From contig JAHWKS010000333.1 of the NCBI GenBank assembly GCA_019347795.1, positions 1 to 6,602 of the forward strand: a DNA stretch of 6,602 bases, written 5' to 3'. This document shows, piece by piece, positions 1 through 6,207 of this stretch. The stretch comes from Planctomycetota bacterium (lineage in GTDB: Bacteria; Planctomycetota; Planctomycetia; Pirellulales; Pirellulaceae). Position 1 is the stretch's first letter. Each line of letters starts with the position of its first letter. Position numbers and translations under genes: made by a program. The notes beneath the pieces were generated by a model. It saw nothing but the letters and a program-made list of their open reading frames with translations, did not search any database and had not been told where the DNA came from.

Positions 1-1465
1 GGAACTGCAGCGGCTCGGCGACGACGTGCTCCATCAGCGCGGCGATCGTGTGGTTCTCCTCGGTGATCGGCTCGTCCCGGAAGATGTCGCCCATGCCGGC
101 GGAGTGGGTGAGGAGGTGGTGGACCGTGACGCCGGTGGCGATCTCGGACGGGAAGCCGGTCAGGTGCTTCCCGATGGGGTCCTCGAACGACAGCCGGCCG
201 TCCTCGACCAGCTGAGCGACGGCCACACCTGTGAACATCTTGCCCATCGAGCCGATGCAGAACAGCGTGTCCGGCGTGTTCGCCTCCTCGGCCTCCCGGT
301 CTGCCATGCCGTACCCGGCCTCGAACAGCGGCCGGCCGTCGCGGGTCTCTTTCGGAATGTGCAGTCCGCCCCATCGCGGACCGATGACCTCCGCGCAGCC
401 GCCGTTGTCGGCAAGGAAGAAGATCAGCGTGTTTTGGCTGCGGCCGGCGCGCTCCAAGGCGTCGAGGATGCGGCCGATTCCCTGATCCATTATGTCGATC
501 ATTGCGGCGTAGACCGCCATCCGATGCGCCTCCCAATCGTGGTGCGGCGCGTCTTCCCAGGCCGGCACGGCGGAGTCGCGCGGCGTCAGCTCCCACTCCT
601 CGCGCACCAGGCCCTGCTCGATCATTCGCTTCCGCCGCTGGTGACGAATCGCATCCCAGCCCTTGCGATATCGCTCCTTGTACTTCGCTACGACCTCCGC
701 CGGCGCGTGCAGCGGCCAGTGCGGGGCGGTGTACGCGACGTAGAGGAAGAACGGCTTCTCGCGAGAGGCCTCGTCGATGTACTGCACCGCGTTGTCGGAA
801 ATAGCGTCGGTGAAGTAATACGCGTCCCCCTCCGGCTCGACCGGCTCGTTGTCGCGGGCGAGGCTGATCGGATCGTAAAAACTCGCCGCCCCGTGAATGA
901 TGCCGTAGAACTTCTCGAACCCGCGCTGCCGCGGCCAGTTGTGCTTGGACGTGACTTGCTTGTCGCCGCTCCAGTGCCCGACGTGCCGGGTGACATGCCA
1001 TTTGCCGGCCATCATCGTCTGGTAACCGGCGTCCCCCAGCACTTCGGCGATGGTGGCGCACTGCTCGTTCAGATCGCCGCGGTAGCCGGGCCGACCCCAA
1101 TCGCTCATCATATGGCCCACGCCCGCCTGGTGCGGGTAGAGCCCCGTCAGCAGCGATGCCCGCGTGGGGCAGCACCGCCCTGTGTTGTAAAACTGTGTGA
1201 ACCGCAGCCCGCCGGCCGCCAGCCGGTTGAGGTTCGGCGTCTCCACCTCTCCGCCGTAACAGCCGATGTCGGAGTAGCCCATGTCATCGGCAAGTATTAG
1301 CACGATGTTTGGTACACGACAATTTTCAGCTCCCAACGTGCTCTTTCCATGGTTGCTTGACAAGGTCGCAGCGGCGGTGGTAAGAATTAGTGTAGCTATT
1401 GTGTGTAGCAATTGAGGTAGTAAATTCGAGGGGGTCGCCGGGCTGCGGCGTTTTGCGCTTCGCAT
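1..1465 (-). CDS. Secreted sulfatase fused in frame to serine beta-lactamase-like domain (partial, runs off left edge)
   Basis: Read on the minus strand from ATG at 1465, the frame stays open to the window edge (488 codons seen, no stop). The start is supported by GGAG at 1475-1478, nine bases upstream, and by a signal peptide: MRSAKRR, then a hydrophobic stretch through about residue 36. The sulfatase domain begins near residue 51 (PNIVLILADDMG; metal ligands D60, D61). It carries the formylglycine motif CCPTR with Cys98 as the modified residue, then KWH (155-157), APHW (His249) and ADNGG (Asp353, Asn354). After HIPKETRDGRP (ending at residue 379) the sequence no longer follows sulfatases. 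It becomes LFEAGYGMADRE, NTPDTLF and the SxxK motif SMGK (Ser406, Lys409), then LLTHSAGMGD, typical of class C beta-lactamase / PBP4*-type serine hydrolases. The sulfatase C-terminal part with its conserved lysine/EGG region is missing, so sulfatase activity is doubtful. The YxN motif of the second domain would lie outside the window. Domain identities are confident; whether the fusion is real is not. Confidence 0.88.
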   Translation of the reverse strand, partial: MRSAKRRSPATPSNLLPQLLHTIATLILTTAAATLSSNHGKSTLGAENCRVPNIVLILADDMGYSDIGCYGGEVETPNLNRLAAGGLRFTQFYNTGRCCPTRASLLTGLYPHQAGVGHMMSDWGRPGYRGDLNEQCATIAEVLGDAGYQTMMAGKWHVTRHVGHWSGDKQVTSKHNWPRQRGFEKFYGIIHGAASFYDPISLARDNEPVEPEGDAYYFTDAISDNAVQYIDEASREKPFFLYVAYTAPHWPLHAPAEVVAKYKERYRKGWDAIRHQRRKRMIEQGLVREEWELTPRDSAVPAWEDAPHHDWEAHRMAVYAAMIDIMDQGIGRILDALERAGRSQNTLIFFLADNGGCAEVIGPRWGGLHIPKETRDGRPLFEAGYGMADREAEEANTPDTLFCIGSMGKMFTGVAVAQLVEDGRLSFEDPIGKHLTGFPSEIATGVTVHHLLTHSAGMGDIFRDEPITEENHTIAALMEHVVAEPLQF

Positions 1466-1514
1466 GGGTGTCGGCTCCGAAGTCGGGACGTGATCGTGCG
1501 TCCTTTGGGCTCAG

Positions 1515-1527
1515 ACGTGCCGCACGT
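1515..1527. repeat. 13-bp palindrome ACGTGC-C-GCACGT, possible operator
   Basis: The arms acgtgc (1515-1520) and gcacgt (1522-1527) are perfect inverted copies around a single central base. The site lies about 120 bases upstream of the first recombinase start and about 50 bases upstream of the sulfatase start. Such a short dyad could be a regulator or recombinase binding site, but it could also arise by chance in GC-rich DNA. No second copy was noticed in the window. Confidence 0.35.
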
Positions 1528-1635
1528 TTAGCAACGGCGCACGGCGGATTGTGGCTCGTTGGGACGCGGAGGCCCCAGTATCCGTGTTGGAGTTGGGAAG
1601 GTCAACATTTCGACGACTCTGGGACTTGACGGATT

Positions 1636-1640
1636 AGGAG
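1636..1640 (+). promoter_or_regulatory. Ribosome binding site AGGAG that decides the GTG start of the first recombinase
   Basis: The sequence AGGAG at 1636-1640 lies eight bases before GTG at 1649. This favours the GTG over the in-frame ATG at 1559. Starting at 1649 also makes the N-terminus (basic RRRKQRRQ, then GSAWHWKQ) match the beginning of the downstream paralog. Confidence 0.7.
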
Positions 1641-1648
1641 ATAAACCG

Positions 1649-2896
1649 GTGGGACGAAGGCGGAAGCAGCGGCGACAGCCTCATGGGTCGGCATGGCATT
1701 GGAAGCAGACCGACTGCTGGTACTACACACTGCCGGGGACGAAAAAGCGACTTCCCCTGTTCGGCGAAAACGGAGAGCGAATCCGCGGCAAAGAGAACAG
1801 GGAAGCCGCCCAGGAGGCGCTCGCAAAGGTGAAGATCGCCGGCGGCGAAGCCGGCGCGCCCGGTAGCGGCGGTGAATGGCTGGTGGCCCAGGTCTGCTCC
1901 GAATACCTCCAGTATTGCGAGCGAGGCGTCGCCAATGGCACGATGAGTAAGGACCACCACGTCAACGCCGTCAGCTTTCTTAACGACCTCTGCGGTTACT
2001 GCGGGGCCCTGCGCGTGGCGGAGCTGAAGAAGGGGCACATTGCCACCTGGCTCGATAGTCACGCGAGCTGGCGCAGTCCCGCCACGCACCGTAGCGTCTT
2101 GTCCATCGTTCTTGCCGCATTCAACCGGGCCGAGGACATGTTCGGCGTGGCCAACCCACTCAAGGGACTTAAGAAACCTGCCGCCAACCCTCGGCTCCAT
2201 TCGCTCAGTCCCGACGACGAGAAGGCGCTCTACGGAGCTACGGAGCCTTGTTTTCAAAACTTTCTCTACGCCGCGGTCCATACAGGGTTGCGTCCTTTTT
2301 GTGAGCTTGCCCGCCTGACGGCGGACGACGTGGAAGAGACCGAGCGCGGCATAATGTGGCGAGTCTATTCTTCGAAAACCAAAAAGACCCGCAAGATCCC
2401 CGTGAGGACGGAGGTCGCAGACCTGACTCGCAAGCTGATGAAAACGGCGCCCAAAGGGTCTGGCCTTCCGCTGTTCCGCAACACGAAGGGAAAACCGTGG
2501 AAGCGGATGACGGGCGTGGTCCGCTTCTTGGCCCTCAAAAAGAAACTTGGCTGGGACCGTGAGCCGGTCAAAGCGAGATACTCCTGCTACACCTGCCGGC
2601 ACACGTTTGCTCACCGGATGCTGTCGGGCTACTGGACGGACGGCGTGGGCTGCTCGATCGAAACGCTCGCGGAACTGATCGGCGACACGCCGAAGGTGGC
2701 GTTCGACCACTACGGCAAGGAATGGGGGCAACATTATCAGGATCCGCTTTGGGCCGCGATCGGCGCCGGGTCAGCACGGAAGGGCCGTAGCGGTTCATCG
2801 CGTACGAGCAAAAAGCGCGCAGGCTCCAACGGTGCCAAGCGCGGCAAGAGCCGCAAGCGGGCAGGCGCCGCCAAGGCACGAAAGGCATCGCAATAG
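1649..2896 (+). CDS. Tyrosine recombinase/integrase, copy 1, with basic C-terminal tail
   Basis: 415 residues from GTG at 1649. It would catalyse site-specific DNA strand exchange through a covalent 3'-phosphotyrosine link. A basic N-terminus (RRRKQRRQ) leads into a small aromatic segment (AWHWKQTDCWYYTLPGTKKR, about residues 15-34), likely the arm-type DNA-binding part. A helical core-binding domain spans about 78-177. The catalytic domain shows TGLRP (Arg215), the lysine-rich hairpin SSKTKKTRK (about 241-249), YTCRHTF (Arg317, His318) and GDTPKVAFDHYG (Tyr355, the likely nucleophile). The usual HxxR histidine is Tyr314, and the usual GH is GD. After AAIG (ending at 372) a 43-residue tail has 16 Lys/Arg and no acidic residues, histone-like and unrelated to the paralog's tail. 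The next gene starts 38 bases downstream, so the pair is probably co-transcribed. Family is confident; target site and direction are unknown. Confidence 0.92.
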   Translation: MGRRRKQRRQPHGSAWHWKQTDCWYYTLPGTKKRLPLFGENGERIRGKENREAAQEALAKVKIAGGEAGAPGSGGEWLVAQVCSEYLQYCERGVANGTMSKDHHVNAVSFLNDLCGYCGALRVAELKKGHIATWLDSHASWRSPATHRSVLSIVLAAFNRAEDMFGVANPLKGLKKPAANPRLHSLSPDDEKALYGATEPCFQNFLYAAVHTGLRPFCELARLTADDVEETERGIMWRVYSSKTKKTRKIPVRTEVADLTRKLMKTAPKGSGLPLFRNTKGKPWKRMTGVVRFLALKKKLGWDREPVKARYSCYTCRHTFAHRMLSGYWTDGVGCSIETLAELIGDTPKVAFDHYGKEWGQHYQDPLWAAIGAGSARKGRSGSSRTSKKRAGSNGAKRGKSRKRAGAAKARKASQ

Positions 2897-4065
2897 CATT
2901 CCGCTTGGGATAGCAGCCACGGGAGATTCAGAAAATGAGCACGGACCGACCGCAGCGTCGCCGCCCGCGCGGATCGGCGTGGTACTGGCGCCAGACGGGT
3001 TGCTGGTACTACACGCCGCCGGGGACGAAGGATCGCATTCCCCTTCTGGACGAAGACGGCGGGCGGATTCGGGGCGAGGCGAACCGGAAGGCGGCCGAGT
3101 TAGCGCTGGCGCGAGTGAAAGCCGCCGGCCGGTGGCGGCCGGCGCCTGAACCTGCGCAGGAGAATCAATGGCTGGTGGCGAGAGCGTGTTCGGAGTATAT
3201 CCAGCACTGCGAGCGAGCAGCGGCCAACGGGACGATCAGCAAAGGCTACCGCGATGAAGCAACGCGTTACCTCAACTCGTTGTGTAGCTACTGCGGAGCG
3301 CTGCCAGTCGATCAACTCAAAAAGGGGCACGTTAACCTCTGGATCGAGAGCCACGAGACCTGGCGTTCGGCGGCGACGCACCGCAACGCAATCGCCATCG
3401 TGTTGGCGGCATTTAATCACGCCCAGGAAATGCATGGCGCGCGCAATCCTGTGAAAGGCCTCAAAAAGCCGCTCGCTCAGCCCAGGCTCTACTCCTTCAG
3501 CGCGGACGAGGAGAAGGCTGTCTATCGGGCCACGGGCGAGCCGTTTCGGGACTTCCTATTCGCGGCAATTCACACCGGGCTGCGTCCGTTCTGCGAACTA
3601 GCGCGAATAACAGCGGACGAGGTGGTAGAGAGCGAGCGGGGCATGATGTGGCGGGTCTATTCATCGAAGACCAAAAAGACTCGTAAGATTCCGGTTAAGC
3701 CTGAAGTGGCGGAACTGGCCCGTCGTCTCATGGCGACGGCGCCGCGACGTTCAGGAATCGCTCTGTTTCGCAACTCCCGGGGAGGGGCGTGGAAGAAGGT
3801 TACCGGCGTGGCACGATTCTTGGCGATCAAGAGAAGACTGGGCTGGGACACCAACCCGGTGAAGAAGAACTACTCGTGCTACACCTGCCGCCATACGTTC
3901 GCTCATCGCATGTTGTCTGGATACTGGAACGGCGGAGCGGGCTGTTCCATCGAGACGTTGGCCGAACTGATCGGCGATACGCCGAAAGTTGCATTCGACC
4001 ATTATGGACGCGAATGGGGCCAGCACTACCAGGAGCCGCTCTGGGCGGCGATCGGTATGTCGACC
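1685..4065 (+). repeat. Imperfect tandem gene duplication (recombinase copies 1 and 2)
   Basis: The coding DNA from about 1685 to 2760 is repeated in diverged form from about 2968 to 4055. Short stretches remain identical at DNA level, for example ctggtactacac in both N-terminal segments. Most third positions and the linker have drifted, so the duplication is old or the copies were acquired from related elements. The tails and the intergenic sequences are not repeated. Confidence 0.75.
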
Positions 4066-4134
4066 GGCCAGATGGGGAGGATTTCGCAACAAGACGGCAA
4101 CACGGAAGATGCGATTGATAACGACGACGGATGA
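2935..4134 (+). CDS. Tyrosine recombinase/integrase, copy 2, with acidic C-terminal tail
   Basis: 399 residues from ATG at 2935, with GGGAG at 2921-2925 nine bases upstream. It is a paralog of the preceding gene over nearly its whole length. The same parts occur in order: aromatic N-terminal segment (AWYWRQTGCWYYTPPGTKDR, about 15-34), helical core-binding domain (about 79-178), TGLRP (Arg217), SSKTKKTRKIPV (243-254, identical in copy 1), YTCRHTF (Arg319, His320) and GDTPKVAFDHYG (Tyr357). The block from CYTCRH to WAAIG differs from copy 1 at 5 of 60 residues. The linker between N-terminal segment and core domain differs and is GC-rich. The C-terminal tail (375-399) is short and acidic, six Asp/Glu against one Arg, the reverse of copy 1. 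All catalytic residues present in copy 1 are kept, so neither copy looks like a pseudogene. The two may act together or on different sites. Confidence 0.92.
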   Translation: MSTDRPQRRRPRGSAWYWRQTGCWYYTPPGTKDRIPLLDEDGGRIRGEANRKAAELALARVKAAGRWRPAPEPAQENQWLVARACSEYIQHCERAAANGTISKGYRDEATRYLNSLCSYCGALPVDQLKKGHVNLWIESHETWRSAATHRNAIAIVLAAFNHAQEMHGARNPVKGLKKPLAQPRLYSFSADEEKAVYRATGEPFRDFLFAAIHTGLRPFCELARITADEVVESERGMMWRVYSSKTKKTRKIPVKPEVAELARRLMATAPRRSGIALFRNSRGGAWKKVTGVARFLAIKRRLGWDTNPVKKNYSCYTCRHTFAHRMLSGYWNGGAGCSIETLAELIGDTPKVAFDHYGREWGQHYQEPLWAAIGMSTGQMGRISQQDGNTEDAIDNDDG

Positions 4135-4212
4135 AGGAGCTGAGCTAAATTTCCGGCCGAAACGCGGCATAATATCATGGAGGGCATGGTTACCTTTTAT
4201 CAGAGGACCGTT

Positions 4213-4232
4213 TGCCGCCGATCAAAGCGGCA
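4213..4232. terminator. First hairpin of convergent terminator pair
   Basis: Arms tgccgc (4213-4218) and gcggca (4227-4232) are perfect inverted copies around an 8-nt loop. The hairpin directly abuts the larger one at 4233. There is no T-tract, so a terminator role is inferred from position after the second recombinase. Confidence 0.4.
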
Positions 4233-4265
4233 GAAAGCCGCGCCGACGTGACCTGCGCGGCTTTC
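4233..4265. terminator. GC-rich hairpin, likely bidirectional terminator
   Basis: Arms gaaagccgcgc (4233-4243) and gcgcggctttc (4255-4265) are perfect 11-bp inverted copies around an 11-nt loop. The A-rich left foot and T-rich right foot (gctttc) give weak tract-like ends for transcription in either direction. It lies between convergent genes, just past the stop codon of the HTH gene. Termination is inferred; the lack of a longer T-run lowers confidence. Confidence 0.5.
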
Positions 4266-4277
4266 CATTGACTGCAT

Positions 4278-4682
4278 CTATAGGTCGGGCCGCCCAAGCT
4301 TGACGGTGATGCCGGGAAAGGTGTTGCGGCGAACCGGAGGGCGGCGCGGCGGCGAAGGCTGCGCGCGGACGCGCATCAACTCTTTGATCCGCTCCACTTC
4401 CGTGAGTTCGATGCGGATGCGGCCCTGCCCTTGCGGACCTCCTTGCAGATAATCGATGCTGACTCGCCGCCCCCGGATAACAAGAAGTCCGCGGTCTGAG
4501 TTGCCCAGCCATTCATAGAGGGTGGTCACGGAGACGCCCAGGCGACGAGCGGCGTCAGCGGCTGAGAGAAGGCGGTCGTCGGCCGCCGAGTGGGACTCCG
4601 GTGAGGACGACGGCGCAGGCTCGAACGCGGCCGCCAAGCTCGGCTCCTCTTCCCCGCGTTTCGGCCTCCGTCGTCCTACCAT
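4278..4682 (-). CDS. Small helix-turn-helix DNA-binding protein, candidate excisionase/regulator
   Basis: 134 residues from ATG at 4682 to TAG at 4278-4280. Residues 1-37 are low-complexity and polar (basic MVGRRRPKRG, then Glu, Ser, Pro and Ala). Residues 38-60 form a helix-turn-helix of the MerR/excisionase (HTH_17-like) type: LLSAADAARRLGVSVTTLYE, followed by WLG. A short hydrophobic/basic wing follows (GLLVIRGRRVSIDYLQ, 65-80), then a charged helix (IRIELTEVERIKELMRV, 89-105) and a Pro/Arg-rich tail ending VKLGRPDL. Proteins of this size beside integrases often bind att sites as recombination directionality factors, or act as element repressors. Which applies here cannot be read from the sequence. 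The gene converges on the recombinases and diverges from the next gene. No clear ribosome binding site was seen before the ATG. The HTH fold is fairly sure; the function is inferred from context. Confidence 0.75.
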   Translation of the reverse strand: MVGRRRPKRGEEEPSLAAAFEPAPSSSPESHSAADDRLLSAADAARRLGVSVTTLYEWLGNSDRGLLVIRGRRVSIDYLQGGPQGQGRIRIELTEVERIKELMRVRAQPSPPRRPPVRRNTFPGITVKLGRPDL

Positions 4683-4869
4683 GCTCGCAGCCTAAGCCGA
4701 CGCGGTTCGCGTGGGCTTCGCACCATGCGAACAATGGAGAAAACCGAATGCGAGGTTCGGCTCGCCGAGGATTCGCCTTGGACAGCGGCTCCGGATGGGG
4801 TACGGTTAATCGCGTTGGCGACCCCTCCGAACGACAGATAGGCAGGACCAACAAGGGATAGAGGTGCGC
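4683..4869. other. Divergent intergenic region between HTH gene and 445-residue protein gene
   Basis: This 187-nt region should hold the start signals of both flanking genes. It contains an 11-bp imperfect inverted repeat next to the HTH start. A weak promoter-like pair for the plus strand, TTGGAC (4778-4783) and TACGGT (4801-4806), has a 17-base spacer, but the -10 match is poor. Near the right gene it has AAGGG (4853-4857) and GAGG (4861-4864). Confidence 0.4.
4694..4718. repeat. 11-bp imperfect inverted repeat, possible operator of the HTH gene
   Basis: Arms aagccgacgcg (4694-4704) and cgcgtgggctt (4708-4718) pair at 10 of 11 positions around a 3-nt centre. The site begins 12 bases upstream of the HTH gene's ATG, where an autoregulatory operator would be expected. 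On the plus strand it is far upstream of the next gene. A role in regulation is inferred from position and symmetry only. Confidence 0.4.
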
Positions 4870-6207
4870 ATGGCGGATCGGCTTCAAGCAGCACATTGGA
4901 GATATGAGCGAATTCGCCCGAAAGATGGCGACAAGGACTCGTTTCGCAAGGGGGACGAGCTGTCGCATTGGCTCCAAGCCGATGTTTGTCCCGTGGTGAG
5001 CGAACTGCTCGAGCGCCCTGACTTCCGAGGCCATGCGCAGTGGTCGATTGACTGCCTGCAGGAGGGAGCAGCGACTGAAGCCAGAAGTCTCCTCGAGGCC
5101 GTCGAACGCGGACTTCTCAGCAGCGCCCAGCGAATGGCGAAGCTGACGCGAGAACGCTTCCTGGCTCGGATCCTAGCGGGGATAGCCGCAGACGAATTCC
5201 CCAATTATGCGGGCTGCGCAGGGGAGCCGGCGCGCGCATCGGACGCAAGCCCAGGAACGATTACCGACTTCATCTCGACCCGGCCGTGGTGCGATTTGGT
5301 CTCAATCTATGATTACTTCGGCCCCGCCGACGATCTCAATTTGCGGAACCGCGAAACTTGGCTTGGCCCAAACAGCGAAAACACCCAAGTCGCGGATTTC
5401 CTCCCGCTCTTTAAGCCGCATCTGCACTTGCCGGGCGATTTCGTCGTCCGGTGCTTGATGGTGCGCATCGATTACTGGCTCAGTGGACTCCAAAGGCTTC
5501 GGATGCGCTGTGAAGACGCGCTGCGAAACGGCCCTGACGACGACGCCGAGATCCGAGAAAGGCTTCGGGAGGCGGTTCGCGACATTCACGAACCCCTCCA
5601 GAAACTGGAAACGCTTTGCATTTACGATTCGCAGGCGCCACTGCGCGAGGCGTGCGCGGCGCTAGTGCAGGCCTTCGCGGCGTATAACCCGCAAGCAGAT
5701 TTTTCGTGGCTTGGTCCAGCAGGCACGATGGCGGGAAATGCGAGCACTATCCGCTACTTTGTCGAACGGCGCGCAGACGCCGGTATAACCGACCGAATCG
5801 CCGCCGCCTTACACGAAATCGGGCCGCTATATCGGTCGGACGTCGACCCCGATCTCCTCATTGAAAAGATGGTTCGCCAGTCGCTCTTCGTTCTGGCTTA
5901 CGGCAAAGGCCGGCAGGACTTGTATTGGAGCGGGCGACACTTGGAAGTCGATTGGACGAGGCGAGGCCGCGCCTGGACATTGATCGTCGCGTTGGCGGAG
6001 AACGCAAAGCGAGGCCAGGGAGTCGACAGATGCGACGACCTGGGAATCTCGCTCAAAGACGCCCGATACGACCTAAAGCGCTTACTTCCAGCAGATCTAT
6101 TTTCGCTGATTACGGTAAGCCAAGGTGTACATCGGTTGAACTTGTCGGCGGACGACCTGTTCGTTGCTCAGTTCGACCAGTTGGATCGCCTCATGGAGAT
6201 CAAGTGA
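4870..6207 (+). CDS. Uncharacterised protein with possible C-terminal winged-helix domain
   Basis: 445 residues from ATG at 4870 to TGA at 6205-6207. GAGG at 4861-4864 precedes the ATG by five bases. GTG at 4864, with AAGGG at 4853-4857, would add two residues and cannot be excluded. I do not recognise the family. There is no signal peptide or membrane segment, so it is probably cytoplasmic. Residues 1-110 are mainly charged helix. Residues 125-190 are rich in Trp, Phe, Pro and Asp (TRPWCDLVSIYDYFGPADDL). Residues 190-275 look helical with heptad-like Leu/Arg patterns. The last 75 residues resemble a winged-helix DNA-binding domain: RAWTLIVALAENAKRGQGVD, a Ser-Leu-Lys-Asp helix, DLKRLLPADL, then LITVSQGVHRLNLSADD as the wing. 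This similarity is by eye only. The gene diverges from the HTH gene and could be a regulator or cargo of the element. The length and absence of internal stops support a real gene. Confidence 0.7.
   Translation: MADRLQAAHWRYERIRPKDGDKDSFRKGDELSHWLQADVCPVVSELLERPDFRGHAQWSIDCLQEGAATEARSLLEAVERGLLSSAQRMAKLTRERFLARILAGIAADEFPNYAGCAGEPARASDASPGTITDFISTRPWCDLVSIYDYFGPADDLNLRNRETWLGPNSENTQVADFLPLFKPHLHLPGDFVVRCLMVRIDYWLSGLQRLRMRCEDALRNGPDDDAEIRERLREAVRDIHEPLQKLETLCIYDSQAPLREACAALVQAFAAYNPQADFSWLGPAGTMAGNASTIRYFVERRADAGITDRIAAALHEIGPLYRSDVDPDLLIEKMVRQSLFVLAYGKGRQDLYWSGRHLEVDWTRRGRAWTLIVALAENAKRGQGVDRCDDLGISLKDARYDLKRLLPADLFSLITVSQGVHRLNLSADDLFVAQFDQLDRLMEIK

Larger units (their letters stand above)
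1466..1648. other. Divergent intergenic region between sulfatase and first recombinase
   Basis: This 183-nt region separates the divergently transcribed sulfatase and first recombinase, so it should hold both promoters. I could not pick out a convincing -35/-10 pair. It contains a 13-bp palindrome at 1515-1527 and the GGAG and AGGAG ribosome binding sites of the two flanking genes. A weak inverted pair, ggacg/cgtcc, flanks 8 nt just upstream of the palindrome. The recombinase frame is open upstream to an ATG at 1559, but that extension has no counterpart in the paralog and is treated as non-coding. Confidence 0.5.
4135..4277. other. Convergent intergenic region with tandem hairpins
   Basis: This 143-nt region lies between the end of the second recombinase and the end of the minus-strand HTH gene. 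Its right half holds two adjacent inverted repeats, listed separately. The left half (about 4135-4210) is relatively AT-rich and has no supportable gene. A 24-codon frame from ATG at 4177 lacks a ribosome binding site. Confidence 0.5.

Noticed and set aside
26..1300. 424-codon plus-strand open frame
   Set aside because: It is antisense to the sulfatase/beta-lactamase frame, which carries clear family motifs on the minus strand. The plus reading is Arg/Val/Leu-rich with no known motifs, typical of a GC-rich shadow frame.
1409..1411. TTG as sulfatase start
   Set aside because: An in-frame ATG at 1465 with GGAG upstream adds a basic n-region (KRR) that completes the signal peptide.
1559..1648. 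N-terminal extension of the first recombinase from ATG at 1559
   Set aside because: No ribosome binding site precedes it, the paralog has no counterpart, and GTG at 1649 has AGGAG eight bases upstream.
1634..2734. 366-codon minus-strand open frame
   Set aside because: It is antisense to the first recombinase, whose catalytic motifs are unambiguous. No family is recognised in the minus reading.
4177..4251. 24-codon plus-strand frame between the second recombinase and the hairpins
   Set aside because: It has no ribosome binding site, overlaps the hairpins and shows no recognisable sequence.
4555..5034. 159-codon minus-strand open frame
   Set aside because: It overlaps the HTH gene start and the 5' part of the 445-residue gene out of frame, with no motif or ribosome binding site.
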